Below, in pieces: positions 30,404 through 40,546 of a DNA stretch of 64,000 bases. The stretch is from assembly GCF_010211765.1 (NCBI RefSeq), contig NZ_PDWO01000003.1:186001-250000 (forward strand). Direction: 5' to 3'. The DNA comes from Pseudoxanthomonas kaohsiungensis (GTDB lineage Bacteria > Pseudomonadota > Gammaproteobacteria > Xanthomonadales > Xanthomonadaceae). The first letter of the stretch is position 1. Every line of letters begins with the position of its first letter. Under the pieces are notes generated by a model. That model did not search any database and was not told the origin of the DNA. It saw only the letters and a list, made by a program, of their open reading frames with translations. Position numbers and translations under genes: made by a program.

Positions 30404-30753
30404 GCTGGCTGGTCGCCATCGCGCTGGTGCTGCTGCTGGCCTCCAGCTGTTTCTTCATCCTGGTCGGATCGCTCGGCCTGGTGAAGCTGTCGGAGTTCTT
30501 CAAGCGCCTGCACGCACCGACCAAGGCCAGCACGCTGGGCGTCGGCTGCGTGCTGCTGGCCTCGGTCGGCTACCACTGGTTCTCCGATACCGATCCGCAG
30601 CCGCGCGAACTGCTGATCACCGCGTTCCTGTTCATCACCGCGCCGATCAGCGCGCACCTGATGGCCAAGGCCGCGCTGTCGCTGCACATGGCCGAGCCGC
30701 CGCGGCAGCCGGGGATGGATGCGGAGAACGACGGGGACGCAGGCTCCTTGTAG
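30400..30753 (+). CDS. phaG: Cation/proton antiporter subunit G
   Basis: This 117-residue final subunit has three spans, with LVGSLGLVKLSEFFKRLHAP and TKASTLGVGCVLLAS, the MrpG signature, and ITAPISAHLMAKAAL. The C-terminal tail ends GSL and its TAG stop lies inside a REP-like element: the last bases TTGTAG belong to the repeat head. The native end of the protein may therefore have been altered by the element. Confidence 0.92.
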   Translation: MSWLVAIALVLLLASSCFFILVGSLGLVKLSEFFKRLHAPTKASTLGVGCVLLASVGYHWFSDTDPQPRELLITAFLFITAPISAHLMAKAALSLHMAEPPRQPGMDAENDGDAGSL

Positions 30754-30863
30754 GAGCCCATCCTCATGGGCGACCCGACACCGTCGGCACAGGCGACGGA
30801 ACCGTAGTCCCGACGCCCGTGTCGCCGATGAACATGCCCCTGAAAAACGGCAGCGCTCCTACA
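30749..30863. repeat. REP-like palindromic element between phaG and the exchanger gene
   Basis: The left arm TGTAGGAGCCCATCCTCATG continues GGCGAC and contains a GCCCAT/ATGGGC hairpin. The right end is the inverted head GCTCCTACA, with a degenerate inner arm. Both flanking convergent genes take their stop codon TAG from the two heads (30751-30753 on +, 30861-30859 on -). It fills the whole intergenic space and may also act as a bidirectional hairpin terminator. Confidence 0.8.
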
Positions 30864-31815
30864 GGAACAGCAGCAGTTCCAGCACCACCCAGGCCAGGAA
30901 GGCCAGGCAGAGGATCCCGCCTTCCTGCTGGCTGATCCGGCGGCCGCTGCGCAGCAGCGGATAGACCAGCAGGGTCAGCACCAGCACCGCCGGCAGCTCG
31001 AACCGGACGAACGAGGCAGGCAGCGCCAGCGGCTGCAGCACCGCCATGCCGCCGACGATCGCCAGCAGGTTGAACAGGCTCGAGCCGATGACGTGGCCGG
31101 CGACCATGTCGCCCTGCCCGCGCCGCGCCGCGGCGATCGCGGCCGCGACCTCCGGCAGCGCCGTGCCGATGGCCACCGGCAGCAGGCCGGCCATCAGCGG
31201 AGTCATGCCGAGCGCCTGGCCGAGGCCGAGGCCGCCGTCGACCACCCAGCGCGCGCCGAACCACAGCAGCGCGATCGCGATGGCGAGCCGGAACAGATTC
31301 AGGCCCAGCCCGGTGCGGGTGGTGGCGAAGGCGGCGATCTCCGCCTGCACTTCGTCCGCCTCGCGGCGTCCCTGCCGCAACAGGAACGCGGTGCTGGCGA
31401 CGAAGCCCAGCAGCAGCACTGCCCCCTCGATGCGGTTGACGTAGCCGTCGAGCCCGAACGCCATCAGCGCGAACGTGGCCACCGCCAGCAGCACCAGCAG
31501 CGGGACGCCCATGCGGGCGCGCAGCAGCAGCGGCGCCGCCAGCGCGGCCAGGCCCAGGGTCAGGCCGAGGTTGACCACGTTGCTGCCGACGGCATTGCCC
31601 AGGGCCAGGTGCGATTGCCCCTCGAACACCGCGCGTGCGTTGACCGCCAGCTCCGGCACCGACGTGCCGAACGCGACCAGCAGGAGCCCGGCCACGAATG
31701 GCCGCACGCCCAGGTGCTGGGCCAAGCCAGACACCCCCTTGACCACCGAATCCCCACCCAGCGCCAGCAGCAGCAGGCCGAGCGCGAACAGTCCCAACGC
31801 TTCCGCCATCGCCAT
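30859..31815 (-). CDS. Na+/Ca2+ exchanger family protein (CaxA/YrbG-like)
   Basis: This 318-residue membrane protein has the two inverted alpha-repeats of the cation/Ca2+ exchanger superfamily: GTSVPELAVNARAVFEGQS with GNAVGSNVVNLGLTLGL, and GTALPEVAAAIAAARRGQGD with GHVIGSSLFNLLAIVGG. Each repeat has the G-T-x-x-P-E and G-S-x-x-x-N cores that bind cation. About ten spans. Its TAG stop is in the REP-like head. The pairing with a Pha antiporter suggests a cation-homeostasis neighbourhood. Confidence 0.9.
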   Translation of the reverse strand: MAMAEALGLFALGLLLLALGGDSVVKGVSGLAQHLGVRPFVAGLLLVAFGTSVPELAVNARAVFEGQSHLALGNAVGSNVVNLGLTLGLAALAAPLLLRARMGVPLLVLLAVATFALMAFGLDGYVNRIEGAVLLLGFVASTAFLLRQGRREADEVQAEIAAFATTRTGLGLNLFRLAIAIALLWFGARWVVDGGLGLGQALGMTPLMAGLLPVAIGTALPEVAAAIAAARRGQGDMVAGHVIGSSLFNLLAIVGGMAVLQPLALPASFVRFELPAVLVLTLLVYPLLRSGRRISQQEGGILCLAFLAWVVLELLLFL

Positions 31816-31870
31816 ACCCTCCCGAGTCCCGCGCTGATTCTATGCCGGCACCAGGCCGCCGCGGGCAGGA

Positions 31871-32515
31871 TCAGCCGCAGCCTTCGACGTAGTCGACCTG
31901 CGGCGGCAGGCCGATGCGCCATTCCTCGACCCGGCCCTGCGCGTCGGTTTCGAACAGCAGCACCGCCTCGCTGCCGTCGCGGGTCACCCGCAGGTACTTC
32001 GCCCCGTCCACGTACTTGTGCGGGCGCTCCTCGATCCGCCCCGGGTACATTGCTGCGATCTCGCTGGCGGCCATGCCGATGCGCCCGCCGCCCGGCGCGG
32101 TGGCGGCCGGATCGTCCACGTCCACGCGCACGAAGCGGCCGCCCTCGACCATGAAGCCGGTGCCGTAACCGTGCGCCGGCCGCGGTTGCGGGAACAGGTA
32201 GTGGCACGCGTCCGCGTCGCCCTGCGCCTCGCCGCCGCCCTCCAGCGGCCCACCCCACGCCAGCCGCAACGCCTGCGCGTCGCTGCCGAACGGAACCGGT
32301 CCGAACCCGGAGAAGTCGGCGGCCAACGGCGCCAGCGCCCTGGCCGCGCCGGGCACGGTGGCCGGGGGCACCTCTTCCTGCGGCGCATCCAGGGCCGGAT
32401 CCACCCCGGCCTCGTGCACGACGGCCGATTGCGCCGCGTCGCCCGGCGCCTGCGCGCACGAGACCAGCAGCAATGCGAAGGTCAGGAGGCAGGCATCGAG
32501 CATCCTGGACGACAT
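31871..32515 (-). CDS. Predicted lipoprotein, unknown function
   Basis: From ATG 32515 this is 214 residues with a type II signal peptide: a hydrophobic LLTFALLLVSCAQ with lipobox LVSC. The mature part is acidic and Ala/Pro-rich at first, then a folded domain ending DYVEGCG. It contains IGMAASEIAAMYPG and VLLFETDAQGRVEEWRIGLP, which resembles small beta-rich outer-envelope domains. No named family is recognised. An upstream ATG at 32566 adds residues before the signal peptide and is less likely. Confidence 0.7.
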   Translation of the reverse strand: MSSRMLDACLLTFALLLVSCAQAPGDAAQSAVVHEAGVDPALDAPQEEVPPATVPGAARALAPLAADFSGFGPVPFGSDAQALRLAWGGPLEGGGEAQGDADACHYLFPQPRPAHGYGTGFMVEGGRFVRVDVDDPAATAPGGGRIGMAASEIAAMYPGRIEERPHKYVDGAKYLRVTRDGSEAVLLFETDAQGRVEEWRIGLPPQVDYVEGCG

Positions 32516-32680
32516 CGGTTTCCCCTGCGTGGACGACGGCGGCGAGGTTGGCAGGCGCTGCGTCAACGCCGGGCGAAGGCTCCGGCAAGCGCGCGCCTGT
32601 TCCGGGCGCGCCTCGACGGCACGGCCGTGGGCGGTAGGGTGCCTGCCTGCAGGAGGCCCCTTCCCCGCGCCGTCCGGCCG

Positions 32681-33982
32681 TTACGCCGGTGGCTGGAAGT
32701 TGCGCCGCAGGCCGGCCCAGCAGCCCTGGTAACCGCGCTGCCGGTGCCCGGCCGCCAGCGCCTGGGCGCAAGGCCGTATCACCGCGCGGGTCTCGAACAT
32801 GAAGGCCATGGTGTCGGCGATCACGTCGGGCCGGGACAGGTCGGCGGCCGACGCCTTGTCGAAGGTGGCCGCGTCCGGGCCGTGCCCGCTCATGCAGTTG
32901 TGCAGCGATGCGCCGCCGGGCACGAAGCCCTCCGCCTTGGCGTCGTAGGCGCCGTGCACCAGGCCCATGAACTCGCTGGCCACGTTGCGGTGGAACCAGG
33001 GCGGCCGGAAGGTGTGCTGCGCCACCAGCCAGCGCGGCGGGAAGATCGCGAAGTCGACGTTGGCCGTGCCCGGGGTGTCGCTGGGCGCGGTCAGCACGGT
33101 GAAGATCGACGGATCGGGGTGGTCGAAGCTGATCGAGCCGATCGCGTTGAAGCGGCGCAGGTCGTAGCGGTACGGCGCGTAGTTGCCGTGCCAGGCGACC
33201 ACGTCCAGCGGGCTGTGGCCGATGTCGGCGCGCCACAGGTGCCCCTGGAACTTCGCCACCAGCTCGAACCGGCCCTCGACATCCTCGTAGGCCGCCACCG
33301 GCGTCTCGAAATCGCGCGGGTTGGCCAGGCCATTGGCGCCGATCGGTCCCAGCTCCGGGAGCCGCAACGGCGCGCCGAAGTTCTCCAGCACGTAACCGCG
33401 CGAAGGACCATCGGGCAGTTCGACGCGGAAGCGGATCCCGCGCGGCACCACCGCGACCTGCTGCGGCTCGACGTCCAGCACGCCGAGCTCGGTGGCGATG
33501 CGCAGCCGGCCCAGCTGCGGCACCAGCAACAGCTCGCCATCGGCGTCGTAGAAGAAGCGGCCGGCCATGTCGCGGTCGGCGGCGTACAGGTGGATGCCCA
33601 CGCCCTGCTGCGCGGCCGGCGACCCGTTGCCCGCCATCGTGTACAGGCCTTCGACGAAATCGACGGAGGTGGATGGCAGCGGCAGCGGATCCCAGCGCAA
33701 CTGGTCCGGGGTCACCGGGCCGTCGCCGAAGTCGTTGTGGAACCGCGGCTGCGCGAACGGGGAAAAGGTCCCGTGCATCGCCGCCGGCCGGATCCGGTAC
33801 AGCCAGCTGCGCCGGTTCTGCCCGCGCGGCGCGGTGAACGCGCTGCCGGACAGCTGCTCGGCGTACAGCCCGTGGGCCACGCGCTGCGGCGAGTTCTGCC
33901 CGACCGGCAGCGTGCCGGGCAGCGCTTCGGTGGCGAATTCGTTGCCGAAGCCGGTCATGTAGGCGGAACGGTCGGTGCTCAT
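32681..33982 (-). CDS. hmgA: Homogentisate 1,2-dioxygenase
   Basis: This 433-residue non-haem iron enzyme opens the ring of homogentisate in tyrosine catabolism. It begins with the typical [19 protein letters not shown]. The iron-binding C-terminal region includes [19 protein letters not shown] and [16 protein letters not shown]. Full length, ATG 33982. It lies 80 bp downstream of hpd, which makes its substrate, on the same strand. Confidence 0.97.
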   Translation of the reverse strand: MSTDRSAYMTGFGNEFATEALPGTLPVGQNSPQRVAHGLYAEQLSGSAFTAPRGQNRRSWLYRIRPAAMHGTFSPFAQPRFHNDFGDGPVTPDQLRWDPLPLPSTSVDFVEGLYTMAGNGSPAAQQGVGIHLYAADRDMAGRFFYDADGELLLVPQLGRLRIATELGVLDVEPQQVAVVPRGIRFRVELPDGPSRGYVLENFGAPLRLPELGPIGANGLANPRDFETPVAAYEDVEGRFELVAKFQGHLWRADIGHSPLDVVAWHGNYAPYRYDLRRFNAIGSISFDHPDPSIFTVLTAPSDTPGTANVDFAIFPPRWLVAQHTFRPPWFHRNVASEFMGLVHGAYDAKAEGFVPGGASLHNCMSGHGPDAATFDKASAADLSRPDVIADTMAFMFETRAVIRPCAQALAAGHRQRGYQGCWAGLRRNFQPPA

Positions 33983-34062
33983 CTCGATCTCGTCCTTGCG
34001 GTGGGGGCGCACCCGGCGCGCGCCCGGCCCTCCCGCCGTCGCACGCCGGGCCATCGGCCGGG

Positions 34063-35187
34063 TCAGAGCACGCCGCGGCGCATCTGGTCGCGTTCGATGC
34101 TTTCGAACAGGGCCTGGAAGTTGCCTTCGCCGAACCCTTCGTTGCCCTTGCGCTGGATGATCTCGAAGAAGATCGGGCCGATCGCGTTCTGGGTGAATAT
34201 CTGCAGCAGCTTGCGCTGCTTGGTCTCCGGGTCGGCGTCGATCAGGATCTTGTTGCGGCGCAGCCGCTCCACGTCCTCGCCATTGTCCGGGATGCGCTGG
34301 TCGATCACGTCGAAGTAGGTGTCGGGCGTGTCGAGGAACTCGACGCCGGCCTCGCGCATCTTCTCCACCGTCACGTAGATGTCGTCGGTGAAGCAGGCGA
34401 TGTGCTGGATGCCCTCGCCGCCGTAGGCATCGAGGTATTCGTTGATCTGCGACTTCGGGTCGGAGGATTCGTTGAGGGGGATCCGGACCATGCCGTCGGG
34501 CGCGGTCATCGCCTTGGACAGCAGGCCGGTCTTGGCGCCCTTGATGTCGAAGTAGCGGATCTCGCGGAAGTTGAACAGCCGCTCGTAGTAGTCGGCCCAC
34601 TTGGCCATGTTGCCGTGGTACAGGTTGTGGGTCAGGTGGTCGATGAAGGTCAGGCCGAAACCCTTGGGCATCAGCTCCACGCCCGGCAGGTATTCGTAGT
34701 CCGGGTCATGGATGGTGCCCTTGTCGTCGTAGCGGTCGACGATGTAGAGCATGCAGTCGCCGATCCCCTTGATCACCGGCGCGGCCACCGCCTTGCTCAG
34801 TTCGTCGCGACCGTCGAAAGCCTCGGCGCCGTTCTTCAGCGCCTGGGTGCGCGCCCAGTCGGCCAGCTTCTTCACCCGGATGGCGAAGCCGCAGGCGCTG
34901 GGTCCGTGCTGCTGCGCGAAGCGCGCGGCGAAGGAGTCCGGATCCTCGTTGATCAGGAACGTGCAGTCGCCCTGGCGGTAGGTGCTGATCGGACGGGTCT
35001 TGTGCCGCGCGACCTGGACGAAGCCGAGCTTGCGGAAATAGTCGTGCAGCTGGTGCGCCTGCCCGGCCGGGGCGGCGAATTCGACGAATTCGAAGCCGTC
35101 GATCCCCATCGGGTTCTCGAACTGGCTCACGGCCATGCCGGCGTTGGCGGGCGACGTGCTGGGGAGGGCTTGCGATTGCGCGCTCAT
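34063..35187 (-). CDS. hpd: 4-Hydroxyphenylpyruvate dioxygenase
   Basis: This 374-residue enzyme converts 4-hydroxyphenylpyruvate to homogentisate. It has two VOC-fold halves. The iron ligands are visible as His in [13 protein letters not shown], His in [15 protein letters not shown] and Glu in [23 protein letters not shown] 35187. It is divergent from a marR gene with a palindrome in the shared 90-bp promoter region, and is followed by hmgA, forming a tyrosine-degradation operon. Confidence 0.97.
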   Translation of the reverse strand: MSAQSQALPSTSPANAGMAVSQFENPMGIDGFEFVEFAAPAGQAHQLHDYFRKLGFVQVARHKTRPISTYRQGDCTFLINEDPDSFAARFAQQHGPSACGFAIRVKKLADWARTQALKNGAEAFDGRDELSKAVAAPVIKGIGDCMLYIVDRYDDKGTIHDPDYEYLPGVELMPKGFGLTFIDHLTHNLYHGNMAKWADYYERLFNFREIRYFDIKGAKTGLLSKAMTAPDGMVRIPLNESSDPKSQINEYLDAYGGEGIQHIACFTDDIYVTVEKMREAGVEFLDTPDTYFDVIDQRIPDNGEDVERLRRNKILIDADPETKQRKLLQIFTQNAIGPIFFEIIQRKGNEGFGEGNFQALFESIERDQMRRGVL

Positions 35188-35236
35188 GATGGCTTCCTGA
35201 ACACCCGCGGGGGAGCGGTCCGTTTCGACCCCCTTT

Positions 35237-35258
35237 TATAGTTACTCCTGCAACCATA
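35237..35258. promoter_or_regulatory. MarR-type operator candidate between hpd and marR
   Basis: TATAGTTAC (35237-35245) and GCAACCATA (35250-35258) form an inverted repeat with 7 of 9 positions matching around a TCCT centre, in the 90-bp gap between divergent hpd and the marR gene. Spacing and symmetry fit a winged-helix dimer site, so the regulator could repress both genes until an aromatic ligand is present. Confidence 0.5.
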
Positions 35259-35277
35259 AGCAAGGTGTCCTGCCGCA

Positions 35278-35790
35278 ATGACCGTTCCGAACGCTTCCGA
35301 CGCCACCGGTGCCGCGCCTGCCGCGGATGCCACCCGCCACGCCCAGCTGGAGCTGGAGAACTTCCTGCCCTATCGCCTCAGCGTGCTCTCCAACCGGGTT
35401 AGCCAGACCATCGCCGACCTCTACCAGAAGCGGTTCGGGCTGGCGATCACCGAATGGCGGGTGATGGCGGTCCTGGGCCGTTTCCCCGACCTGTCCGCCA
35501 ACGAGGTCGCCGACCGCACCGCGATGGACAAGGTGGCCGTCAGCCGTGCGGTGGCGCGCCTGCTGGAGCGGAGCCTGATCAAGCGCGAGATCCACAGCGA
35601 CGACCGGCGCCGTTCGGTGCTGGCGCTGTCGGAGGTGGGCTATTCGGTCTACGACGAGATCGCGCCGATGGCGCTGGGCTGCGAGCAACGGCTGGTCGCC
35701 ACCCTCGACGACGAGGAGAAGGCCATGCTCGACCGCCTGCTGCGCAAGCTCTCCGGCCCGGGCCTGGCGGCCCTGCGCGACGGCGGCTGA
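35278..35790 (+). CDS. MarR-family regulator of tyrosine catabolism
   Basis: This 170-residue winged-helix protein contains ITEWRVMAVLGRFPDLSANE, then VADRTAMDKVAVSRAVARL (the recognition helix) and the wing HSDDRRRSVLALSEVG. An extra Ala-rich N-terminal ~25 residues precede the dimerisation helix. Its placement back to back with hpd-hmgA suggests it controls them, as related MarR proteins do. ATG 35278. Confidence 0.88.
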   Translation: MTVPNASDATGAAPAADATRHAQLELENFLPYRLSVLSNRVSQTIADLYQKRFGLAITEWRVMAVLGRFPDLSANEVADRTAMDKVAVSRAVARLLERSLIKREIHSDDRRRSVLALSEVGYSVYDEIAPMALGCEQRLVATLDDEEKAMLDRLLRKLSGPGLAALRDGG

Positions 35791-35899
35791 CGCCCGCCGC
35801 CGTAGTCCGGGGATTCACCGGGAGGGTTGAGGGACCAGGACGGGCGCGTTGCCACGCGCCACGTCCATGCAGGCCGGTGCTCCGCCCGCCTGTCGCGGA

Positions 35900-36529
35900 T
35901 CAGGGCTGCGCGGGCGCCTCCGGCGGCGCCCACTCCTCCAGGAATGCCTCGATCCGGCGACGGTCCGGCTTGCCCTTGCGCAGCAGGTCGTGGCCTGACT
36001 GCGCGTGCAGGACCTGGCCGTCGGCATCCAGCACCAGCAGGTGCGGTGCGTGGGCCTCGGCGCTGCCCGGGTAGGCGGCCAGGAACGCGACGTTGCCCGG
36101 CGCGCTGCGATCGACCTTGACCCAGATGAAGCCGGCGTCGCGCCGGTGGCGCAACGGGGCTTCGCCCTCGATGCGCTCGTCGAGCACCGCGCACTCGGCG
36201 CAGGCCGCGTCGCCCAGTTCCAGCACGATGCGCTTGCCGCCGCGCTTGGCTTCGACCTTCGCAGTTTCCAGGTCGTTGGCGGCGCTGCGGTTCGGGTCGA
36301 ACGACGCGCCGAGCGCGGCGATCGCGGCGATGTCGGCCGCCGCGCGCGTGTTGCCGGAGGCGACCGGCTCGCGGACGTCGGCCACCGGCGGCTTCTGCGG
36401 AGTGGTGTCCACCGGCAGCGGCGGCCCGGACGTCGCCGGCGGCTCCTGCCCGCTGCATGCGGACAGGAACGCCACCACTAGCAGCGCCAGCGCGGAAGCC
36501 ATGCCGGTACCGCCACGCAGGTCCGCCAT
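35900..36529 (-). CDS. Thioredoxin-fold lipoprotein
   Basis: This is up to 209 residues. A lipoprotein signal, LALLVVAFLSACSGQ, lies near the N-terminus (lipobox LSAC), followed by a Pro/Thr-rich linker and a thioredoxin-like domain with VLELGDAACAECAVLDERI, a C-x-x-C pair, and HLLVLDADGQVLHAQSG. It resembles the periplasmic thioredoxin part of DsbD-like proteins. ATG 36529 is 2 bp after the transporter stop; ATG 36502 starts directly at the signal peptide and is the alternative. Confidence 0.75.
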   Translation of the reverse strand: MADLRGGTGMASALALLVVAFLSACSGQEPPATSGPPLPVDTTPQKPPVADVREPVASGNTRAAADIAAIAALGASFDPNRSAANDLETAKVEAKRGGKRIVLELGDAACAECAVLDERIEGEAPLRHRRDAGFIWVKVDRSAPGNVAFLAAYPGSAEAHAPHLLVLDADGQVLHAQSGHDLLRKGKPDRRRIEAFLEEWAPPEAPAQP

Positions 36530-36531
36530 GC

Positions 36532-38055
36532 TCACTTGACCCCGTGCATGAGCCGGTTGACCAGCGGCGCCAGCAGGAACAGCAGCACGCCCGAGCCCAG
36601 CAGCGCCCAGAAGCCGAAGGTGTAGCCGGCATGCGCCGAGGCCACGGTCATGCCGCCCTCGCCGCTGACGCTGGAGGCGAAGATGCCCGAGAGGTTGTTG
36701 CCGATGGCGATCGACAGGAACCAGCCGCCCATCGCCAGGCCGGTCAGGCGCACCGGCGCCAGCTTGGTGGTCATCGACAGGCCGATCGGCGACAGGCACA
36801 GCTCGCCCACCGACTGGATCACGTAGACCATGAACAGGGTCCAGAACGGGATCTTCAGCGACTGCGGGTCGACCAGGCTGGACAGGGCGAACATCAGCAG
36901 CAGGAACGCCAGGCCGTTGAAGATCAGGCCCAGGCCGAACTTGCGCGGGATCGAGGGGTTCTTCGAGCCCATCTTCACCCAGATCCAGGCCATGATCGGG
37001 GCCAGGGTGATGATCGCGATCGAGTTCACCGACTGGAACCAGCCGACCGGGAACTCCCAGCCCCACAGGTCGCGGTTGACGATGTTCTGGGCCAGGAAGT
37101 TGAACGAGCTGCCGGCCTGTTCGAAGAACATCCAGAACAGCACGTTGAAGCCGAAGATGATCAGCATGGCGATCACCATGTCGCGCTGCACCGCGCCCTC
37201 GCGCATGCCCTCCACCAGCAGCATCAGCGCCGGCGCGACGAACAGCGCGATCAGGATCCAGTTCAGGACCCCGGCATCGATGGTCAGCAGGAAGTAGAAC
37301 CCGGGCACCGCCAGCATCGCGCCGAGCACCACCAGCAGCAGCCGGCCGGTGCCGGCCATCGCGCCGGTAGCCGCGCCGATGCCCTTGAGCTGGCCGCGGC
37401 CGAACCAGAACCACACCAGGCTCAGCACCATGCCGATGCCCGAGGCGATGAACACGACCTTGTACGACGGCATCTCCGGCGTGCCGAACACCTTGTCGGC
37501 GAGCAGGCCGGTCAGGATCGGGGCGATGAACGCGCCCAGGTTGATGCCCATGTAGAAGATGGTGAAGCCCGAGTCGCGGCGGCCGTCGCCGGTGGCGTAG
37601 AGCTTGCCGACCACGGTGGAGATGATCGGCTTGAACATGCCGTTGCCGACGATCACCGTGGCCAGGCCGAGCTTGAGCATCGCCTCGCTGGGCAGGGTGA
37701 TCAGGAACAGGCCGGCGGCCATGAACGCGGCGCCGACCAGGATCGATCGCTGGTAGCCGATCAGTTTGTCGGCGACGTAGCCGCCGAAGATCGCCGCGGC
37801 GTAGACCAGCGCCAGGTAGGCGCCGTAGAGCATGCTCGCCGGCGCCTCGCCGGCGCTGTCGCCGCCGTGGAACTGGGCGACGATGTACAGGGCCAGGGCC
37901 CAGCGCATGCCGTAGAAGGCGAAGCGCTCCCAGAACTCGGTCATGAACAGCATCCACAGCGGACGCGGATGGCCCATGACCTGGGCGAACTCGGGCAGGG
38001 TGGGCGGCGGCGCGGGCGGGGCCGCGACCTTGGGCTCGACGACGTCGGCGCTCAT
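36532..38055 (-). CDS. POT-family proton-dependent peptide transporter
   Basis: This 507-residue MFS protein has about 14 spans. It shows the POT signatures MTEFWERFAFYGMRWALALY in helix 1 (the ExxER-type proton motif appears as FWERF) and SGFTIFYMGINLGAFIAPIL, plus VGELCLSPIGLSMTTKLAP. It imports di- and tripeptides with protons. ATG 38055 is chosen. The gene is followed by the lipoprotein gene within 2 bp, so they are likely co-transcribed. Confidence 0.93.
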   Translation of the reverse strand: MSADVVEPKVAAPPAPPPTLPEFAQVMGHPRPLWMLFMTEFWERFAFYGMRWALALYIVAQFHGGDSAGEAPASMLYGAYLALVYAAAIFGGYVADKLIGYQRSILVGAAFMAAGLFLITLPSEAMLKLGLATVIVGNGMFKPIISTVVGKLYATGDGRRDSGFTIFYMGINLGAFIAPILTGLLADKVFGTPEMPSYKVVFIASGIGMVLSLVWFWFGRGQLKGIGAATGAMAGTGRLLLVVLGAMLAVPGFYFLLTIDAGVLNWILIALFVAPALMLLVEGMREGAVQRDMVIAMLIIFGFNVLFWMFFEQAGSSFNFLAQNIVNRDLWGWEFPVGWFQSVNSIAIITLAPIMAWIWVKMGSKNPSIPRKFGLGLIFNGLAFLLLMFALSSLVDPQSLKIPFWTLFMVYVIQSVGELCLSPIGLSMTTKLAPVRLTGLAMGGWFLSIAIGNNLSGIFASSVSGEGGMTVASAHAGYTFGFWALLGSGVLLFLLAPLVNRLMHGVK

Positions 38056-38300
38056 GAAGATCCTTGCGTACTGATGGGATACAAAGGGGCGTCGCCCCCG
38101 GAGTGGGCCGAGAATCACCGACGACGGCGCCGGGCGTCAATGCGAGTGCGCCGCGCACCCCGCCCCCGCAAGCCGGTTTTTCCCTTGCCTGGCAGCCACT
38201 TGCGTCCGCAACGAACGGGCGCCTCCCAGTCCCCGGTCGGCCCGTGGGCGGGCCGGCCAGCCCCGTGCGGGCCCTGCGGGGCCCGTGCAGTGAGCCCGGT

Positions 38301-39164
38301 TCAGGCCGGACCGATGCTCGTCCGCACCTCGAACAGCTCGGGGAAGAAGGTCAGCTCCAGCGCATCCTTGAGGAAGCCCACGCCGCTGGATCCGCCGGTG
38401 CCGCGCTTGAAGCCGATGATCCGCATGACCGTGCGCATGTGCCGGAAGCGCCAGAGCTGGAACTGGGTCTCCAGGTCGACCAGGTCCTCGCACAACGAGT
38501 ACTCGCGCCAGTAGCGGTCGGTGTCCTCGTAGATCCGCTCGAACACCGGCCGCAGCACCGGGTCGGAGACGTGCGCGGCGCTCCAGTCGCGGCCCGGGTC
38601 CAGGTAGGCAGCCGGGATCGGATGGCCGAAGCGGGCCAGGTAGCGCAGGAATTCCTCGTACAGGCTGGGCAGTTCCAGCTCGGCGCGCAGCGCCGCCTGG
38701 CCGTCCGGGTCGTGGGCGAACACCTTGACCATGCCGGGGTTCTTGTTGCCGAGCAGGAACTCCACCGCCCGGTACTGCAGCGACTGGAAGCCCGACGAGG
38801 GCCCCAGCAGGTGGCGGAAGCCCATGTATTCGGACGGCGTCAGCGTCTCCAGCACCGACCACTGTTCGGTCAGCTGGCGCAGCACCTGCTTGCTGCGCGC
38901 CAGCACCTTGCGGCACTGCCAGACCTGGTCGGCCTTGAGGAATTCGCGCGCGGCATGCAGTTCGTGCATCAGCAGCTTCAGCCACAGCTCCGAGACCTGG
39001 TGCTGGACGATGAACAGCATCTCGTCGTGGTGCGGCGGGTCGGACAGCGGCTGCTGCGCCGAGAGCAGGCGCTCCAGGTGCAGGTAACCGGCATAGGTCA
39101 TCCGCCCCTGCAGGTCGGTGTGGATGCCCGGTTCGAGCGGACGCTGGTTCTTGTCGAGGGTCAT
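38301..39164 (-). CDS. kynA: Tryptophan 2,3-dioxygenase
   Basis: This 287-residue haem enzyme makes N-formylkynurenine from tryptophan. Motifs are [36 protein letters not shown], and [20 protein letters not shown], where the His is the haem ligand and the GTGGSSG loop closes over substrate. ATG 39164 gives the family length. It is divergent from the 2-oxoacid dehydrogenase operon. No kynB or kynU is in the window. Confidence 0.96.
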   Translation of the reverse strand: MTLDKNQRPLEPGIHTDLQGRMTYAGYLHLERLLSAQQPLSDPPHHDEMLFIVQHQVSELWLKLLMHELHAAREFLKADQVWQCRKVLARSKQVLRQLTEQWSVLETLTPSEYMGFRHLLGPSSGFQSLQYRAVEFLLGNKNPGMVKVFAHDPDGQAALRAELELPSLYEEFLRYLARFGHPIPAAYLDPGRDWSAAHVSDPVLRPVFERIYEDTDRYWREYSLCEDLVDLETQFQLWRFRHMRTVMRIIGFKRGTGGSSGVGFLKDALELTFFPELFEVRTSIGPA

Positions 39165-39378
39165 CGGCAGGTGGCGGGGACACGGGGGGCCGCAAGGGTA
39201 ACCCAGCGTGGCCGGGGGGCGTCTGGCCACCGCTGTCATGCGTCCGTACCTGGCTGAACGGCCCGGCGCAAGTATTGGGAAAACAAGCGTTGTTGCGCTG
39301 CACGGCGGGTTTTCTCCGGGCATTCCGTACCATATGCAACTTTCCTGCACCGCATTCGGGCCCACGCCCGCACACGCA

Positions 39379-40461
39379 ATGACCCAAGCCGCAAGCTTCC
39401 AGATCGACTACCTGCAATACCTGGGCGCGGACGGGCGACCGGTCCGCGAGTTCCCCGTCGCGCTGCGTGATCCGGCCACGCTGGTGCCGCTGTTCAAGCA
39501 GATGCTGTTCGTGCGCGCCTTCGACACCAAGGCGATCGCCCTGCAGCGCACCGGCAAGCTCGGCACCTACGCGCCCTGCCTGGGCCACGAGGCCACCCAC
39601 GTCGGCATTGGCGCGGCGATGGCCGAGGGCGACGTCTACGCGCCCAGCTACCGCGAGTACGGCGTGCTGTTCATGCGCGGCGTGCGCCCGCGCGAGGTGC
39701 TGCTGTACTGGGGCGGCGACGAGCGCGGCAACGACTTCCAGGAAGGCGGCGCGCGCCACGATTTCCCGTTCTGCGTGCCGATCTCGACCCAGTGCCTGCA
39801 CGCGGCCGGCGCGGCGCTGGCGTTCAAGCTGCGCGGCGAGCCGCACATGGCGGTCGCCACCTGCGGCGACGGCGGCACCTCCAAGACCGATTTCTACGCC
39901 GCGCTGAACTCGGCCGGCGCCTACGAGCTGCCGCTGGTGCTGGGCGTGGTCAACAACGGCTGGGCGATCTCGGTGCCGCGTTCGGCGCAAACCGGCGCGC
40001 AGACCCTGGCGCAGAAGGGCATCGCCGGCGGCCTGTTCTGCCTGCAGGTGGACGGCAACGACCTGGTCGCCGTCCTCGAGGCGATGCGCATCGCCAGCGA
40101 ACGCGCGCGCAGCGGCCAGGGCGGCAGCGTGATCGAGTTCATGACCTACCGCCTGTCCGACCACACCACCGCCGACGACGCGCGCCGCTACCGCGACGAC
40201 GCCGAGGTCAAGGCCGCGTGGGAACGCGAGCCGATGACCCGCCTGCGGACCTGGCTGACCGCGCAGGGCGCGTGGAGCGAGGCCGAGGAAGCGGCCTGGA
40301 AGCAGGAATGCGACCGCCTGGTGAACATCGAGGTCGACGCGTACCTGGCCACGCCGGTACAGCCGGTGGAGGCGATGTTCGACTACCTTTACGCCGATCC
40401 GCCGCCGGAGCTGCTGGCCCAGCGCGCGGCCGCGGTGGCCCTGGAGCAGCGCCATGGATGA
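39379..40461 (+). CDS. 2-Oxoacid dehydrogenase E1 alpha subunit
   Basis: This 360-residue thiamine-diphosphate enzyme subunit has the TPP/Mg motif [19 protein letters not shown] running to VVNNGWAIS, and [17 protein letters not shown] as in E1 alpha of the heterotetrameric pyruvate or branched-chain 2-oxoacid dehydrogenases. A phosphorylation-loop-like [16 protein letters not shown] follows. ATG 39379; ATG 39334 is possible. E1 alpha, E1 beta and E2 are adjacent and overlapping. Whether pyruvate or branched-chain oxoacids are preferred cannot be told from sequence reading. Confidence 0.9.
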   Translation: MTQAASFQIDYLQYLGADGRPVREFPVALRDPATLVPLFKQMLFVRAFDTKAIALQRTGKLGTYAPCLGHEATHVGIGAAMAEGDVYAPSYREYGVLFMRGVRPREVLLYWGGDERGNDFQEGGARHDFPFCVPISTQCLHAAGAALAFKLRGEPHMAVATCGDGGTSKTDFYAALNSAGAYELPLVLGVVNNGWAISVPRSAQTGAQTLAQKGIAGGLFCLQVDGNDLVAVLEAMRIASERARSGQGGSVIEFMTYRLSDHTTADDARRYRDDAEVKAAWEREPMTRLRTWLTAQGAWSEAEEAAWKQECDRLVNIEVDAYLATPVQPVEAMFDYLYADPPPELLAQRAAAVALEQRHG

Positions 40462-40546
40462 CATCCGTTCGCCCTCGCGCGACGCCCACAACGCCGCCCA
40501 CGGCGATGCCGCCGCATCGAACGACGCCATCCGCGGAGGACAGCCG

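Noticed and set aside
38056-38300. Terminator after kynA from the GGGCCC-rich sequence near 38270
   Set aside because: A GC-rich hairpin is possible but no T-run follows in the right direction.
40454-40546. Upstream ATG for the E1 beta gene
   Set aside because: It overlaps E1 alpha, adds non-conserved residues, and the ATG at 40547 has a much better ribosome site.
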